From contig JAENYK010000002.1 in assembly GCA_016841825.1 (NCBI GenBank), positions 372,001 through 436,000 on the forward strand: a stretch of DNA of 64,000 bases, read 5' to 3'. Shown piece after piece: positions 62,338 through 64,000 of this stretch (position 1 is the stretch's first letter; every line of letters starts with the position of its first letter). Origin of the DNA: Halothermothrix sp. (GTDB taxonomy: Bacteria > Bacillota > Halanaerobiia > DY22613). The notes under the pieces are model-generated. The model did no database searches. It was given only the letters and a program-made list of their open reading frames with translations, and was not told the DNA's origin. Made by a program: the position numbers and the translations under genes.

Positions 62338-62978
62338 ATACAATTATTTTAAATGGTTCACCTAAGGGAAATTCTGAAAAATGTAATTCTCAAATTTTTG
62401 CGGAACAATTTGTAAAAGACATGAAAAATCCGTGCGAAATAAAATGTATTGCCCAAAATGTCCCTAAAGAACTCGCCCAGTATGTTGCAGACTTTGATGC
62501 TATAATACTTATATTACCGCTTTATATTCATGCTATGCCGGGAATTGTCATGAAATTCATTGAAGAATTGGAACCAGCTACTTCAAAAGGTAAATCTATA
62601 GGATTTATTATACAGGCAGGATTTATAGAAACTGCTCAACATAAGTATGTTGGACGATATCTTGAAAATTTAGCAGAGCGACTTAATTACAGCTATTTGG
62701 GCACAGTTTCAAAGGGAGAGGCAGCTGCCATTTATATGTATCCGAAAATGTTTAAAAAGGTATTAAAATTACTTTCTGAGTTAGGTGTTGCATATGAAAA
62801 AAATCATGCTTTTGACGATGAGGTTGTGAAAAAGTTAACTAACCCATATGAGCTATCAAAGTTTAAATTGTGGCTCCTTAGATTAGTTAATAAAGTAGGA
62901 TTAGGTAATATAGGGTGGCATAAAGTTTTAAGGGAAAACGATGTCATGGATAAAAGATTGGATAGACCATTTTTATAA
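62334..62978 (+). CDS. NAD(P)H-dependent oxidoreductase, flavodoxin fold
   Basis: The 214-residue protein has an intact phosphate loop, ILNGSPKGNSEKCNSQIFAE, and ILILPLYIHAMPGIVMKFIE, the flavin-site strand. It belongs to the NADPH-dependent FMN reductase group and is coupled to the preceding gene, so the two may work together as partners in one redox reaction. Confidence 0.82.
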   Translation: MNTIILNGSPKGNSEKCNSQIFAEQFVKDMKNPCEIKCIAQNVPKELAQYVADFDAIILILPLYIHAMPGIVMKFIEELEPATSKGKSIGFIIQAGFIETAQHKYVGRYLENLAERLNYSYLGTVSKGEAAAIYMYPKMFKKVLKLLSELGVAYEKNHAFDDEVVKKLTNPYELSKFKLWLLRLVNKVGLGNIGWHKVLRENDVMDKRLDRPFL

Positions 62979-63185
62979 TAGTGAATGATTTTTTTGGTAT
63001 GTATCTGTGGTTATAGATGTTTTACATAATAGTATAATATTCATATAGGTTGGGGTTAGCTGGTTTTCCGTTGACGGAATTTAAATTCTAACACGCTATA
63101 TGTGCTTTGCCCTGGGCTTTTTTTTAAGTATAATGGACTTTTAAGAAAAAAATAATCGAGTTTCACCAGATTGAACCGGTACTTC
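62979..63185. other. gap before the last attC
   Basis: No gene. TTCCGT / ACGGAA form a small hairpin near 63070, and GCCCTGGGC followed by eight T (63109-63124) may act as a terminator. Confidence 0.35.
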
Positions 63186-63259
63186 ATAGAACATAGTATT
63201 CCTTTATTTTTTGCTAAGGAATACTTTAATAAAGACAGATGATACCTTGGATGTTAGCG
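63186..63259 (+). repeat. integron attC site 43 (family D-like)
   Basis: ATAGAAC (63186-63192) and R' GTTAGCG (63253-63259). GTATTCCTT pairs with AAGGAATAC; the right arm GATGATACCTTGGATG matches family D (GATGATGCCACGGATG). Confidence 0.72.
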
Positions 63260-63294
63260 ACATTTCGCAAAAGTTTAAAAAGGAGGTAATTGTA

Positions 63295-64000
63295 ATAAAA
63301 AAGTATGGTTGGTTATTAATCATTGTCATTATTCTTTCAGTAGGTTTTAATGTTTTTCTGGTTACTTATATAGGTAAAATGAAAACGGAAGAAGCTAAAT
63401 ATCCCAATAGTTTAATTTTTAAAAATGCAAATTCACGTGATACAATTTTTTCGATGCATAATATTAAGAAAGCACAGCAGATTACTCAAGGAAAAGGAAT
63501 TAAAGTTGGTGTAATTGATAAGTTTTTTGGGTATAATAAACATTCCGATTTATATAGTGGTGGAATGGATTTTTCAAAAAGCTCCAATTCGTTTTATGAA
63601 ATTGATGAACATGGTTATTGGATGTCATTAATATTGAAGGAAATTGCTCCGAAAGCTGATCTATATGCCCTCAATATAGAATGGGAAGATGAAAATTCAA
63701 AAGTTGAAAGTATGATCGAAGCTATTAATTGGGCTATAAAAAATGATATTGATGTTTTAACATATTCTTCGAGCAAATTTTCCGAAGAAAATAAACAAAG
63801 GCTGGATAACGCCGTAAAGAGGGCTATAGAGCATAATATAGTAACTACATTTATACACTATTCTTATGGCGAAAATATATTACCAGATGGGTTTTTTGAA
63901 TATAAGGGAGCTACAGATTATAATCGTAGAGAACCAGATATAAATATTTACCATTTCGATTATAATGTTTTGTTTATAAAGAATTACAATGTATATAATA
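63295..64000 (+). CDS. membrane-anchored subtilisin-like protein (cut by window end)
   Basis: AAAGGAGG (63278-63285) is followed after about 9 bp by ATA, which starts the frame; no ATG, GTG or TTG fits. The protein begins KKYGWLLIIVIILSVGFNVF, a membrane anchor or signal, then ITQGKGIKVGVIDKFFGYNK (Asp motif of S8) and IDEHGYWMSLILKEIAPKAD (His motif), ending at the window edge before the Ser motif. Both motifs deviate from classical subtilisins, so it may be a degenerate or specialised S8 protein. Confidence 0.65.
   Translation, partial: MKKYGWLLIIVIILSVGFNVFLVTYIGKMKTEEAKYPNSLIFKNANSRDTIFSMHNIKKAQQITQGKGIKVGVIDKFFGYNKHSDLYSGGMDFSKSSNSFYEIDEHGYWMSLILKEIAPKADLYALNIEWEDENSKVESMIEAINWAIKNDIDVLTYSSSKFSEENKQRLDNAVKRAIEHNIVTTFIHYSYGENILPDGFFEYKGATDYNRREPDINIYHFDYNVLFIKNYNVYN

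Larger units (their letters stand above)
19085..63259 (+). mobile_element. integron gene-cassette array without visible integrase (CALIN-type)
   Basis: About 40 attC-like sites in the same orientation separate small genes over 44 kb. Each complete site runs from a RYYYAAC-like core to a GTTRRRY-like core and folds into an arm-and-hairpin structure; cassette genes lie just upstream of the site, on the + strand in almost all cases. No tyrosine recombinase gene occurs in the window. Region borders are the first GTTAGGT core and the last recognised attC. Confidence 0.9.

Noticed and set aside
1-64000. tRNA or rRNA genes
   Set aside because: No tRNA cloverleaf with CCA/TTCGA features and no rRNA sequence was recognised on either strand.

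Overview
The window comes from a low-GC, endospore-forming Firmicute, most likely an anaerobic clostridial or Halanaerobiales-type bacterium. This rests on the pth / fin / mfd / spoVT / spoVB-like / mazG gene order, SpoVT and Fin homologues, strong AAAGGAGG-type ribosome binding sites and AT-rich codon use. The species cannot be fixed from the sequence alone.

Bases 1-18,770 are an ordinary chromosomal backbone, all on the + strand: the end of a threonine ammonia-lyase, a DEDD-type 3'-5' exonuclease-like protein, glmU, prs, ribosomal protein L25/Ctc, pth, an MFS transporter, a flavin-reductase-like protein behind a LexA-like palindrome, a PrsW-like membrane protein, fin, mfd, spoVT, a SpoVB-family flippase, mazG and a large secreted subtilisin with Ig-like and PPC domains. 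Hairpin terminators separate most units.

Bases ~19,085-63,259 are of a different kind: about 44 kb of small, AT-rich, promoter-poor genes. Nearly all lie on the + strand, and about 40 imperfectly palindromic sites of roughly 45-114 bp separate them. Each complete site begins with a RYYYAAC-like core and ends with a GTTRRRY-like core, with inner complementary arms and an apical hairpin. These are integron attC sites, and the region is a gene-cassette array. No integron integrase (tyrosine recombinase) is visible on either side inside the window, so as seen this is an integrase-less array (CALIN type). Many sites share a common core but combine three outer-arm types (TTTACGG/CGTAAAC, TTTAAGATTC/TTCTTAAAT, TATTGCCGG/GGCAATACGG) with several apical hairpins (GCCAAGTCTGGC, GGGCAGTCGCCC, AGATAAGAACTATCT). 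Other sites belong to distinct families, called D, E and F below.

The cassette cargo is typical of integrons: GNAT acetyltransferases, flavodoxin/FMN-reductase proteins, toxin-antitoxin genes on the opposite strand (Phd/ParE, Doc), Fic, an alpha/beta hydrolase, an MBL-fold hydrolase, a SAM methyltransferase, DUF proteins and unknown proteins. It is rich in families known for antibiotic modification: a FosA-like protein with all metal and substrate residues, a streptothricin-acetyltransferase-like protein, ANT(6)- and ANT(2'')-like nucleotidyltransferases, an intact APH-family kinase and a decayed one. Many cassettes are frameshifted or truncated (peptide deformylase, Asp/Glu racemase, GNAT, AraC, a membrane protein). 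IS200/IS605 and IS256 remnants lie inside the array. The window ends in a truncated second subtilisin-like gene just after the last attC site.
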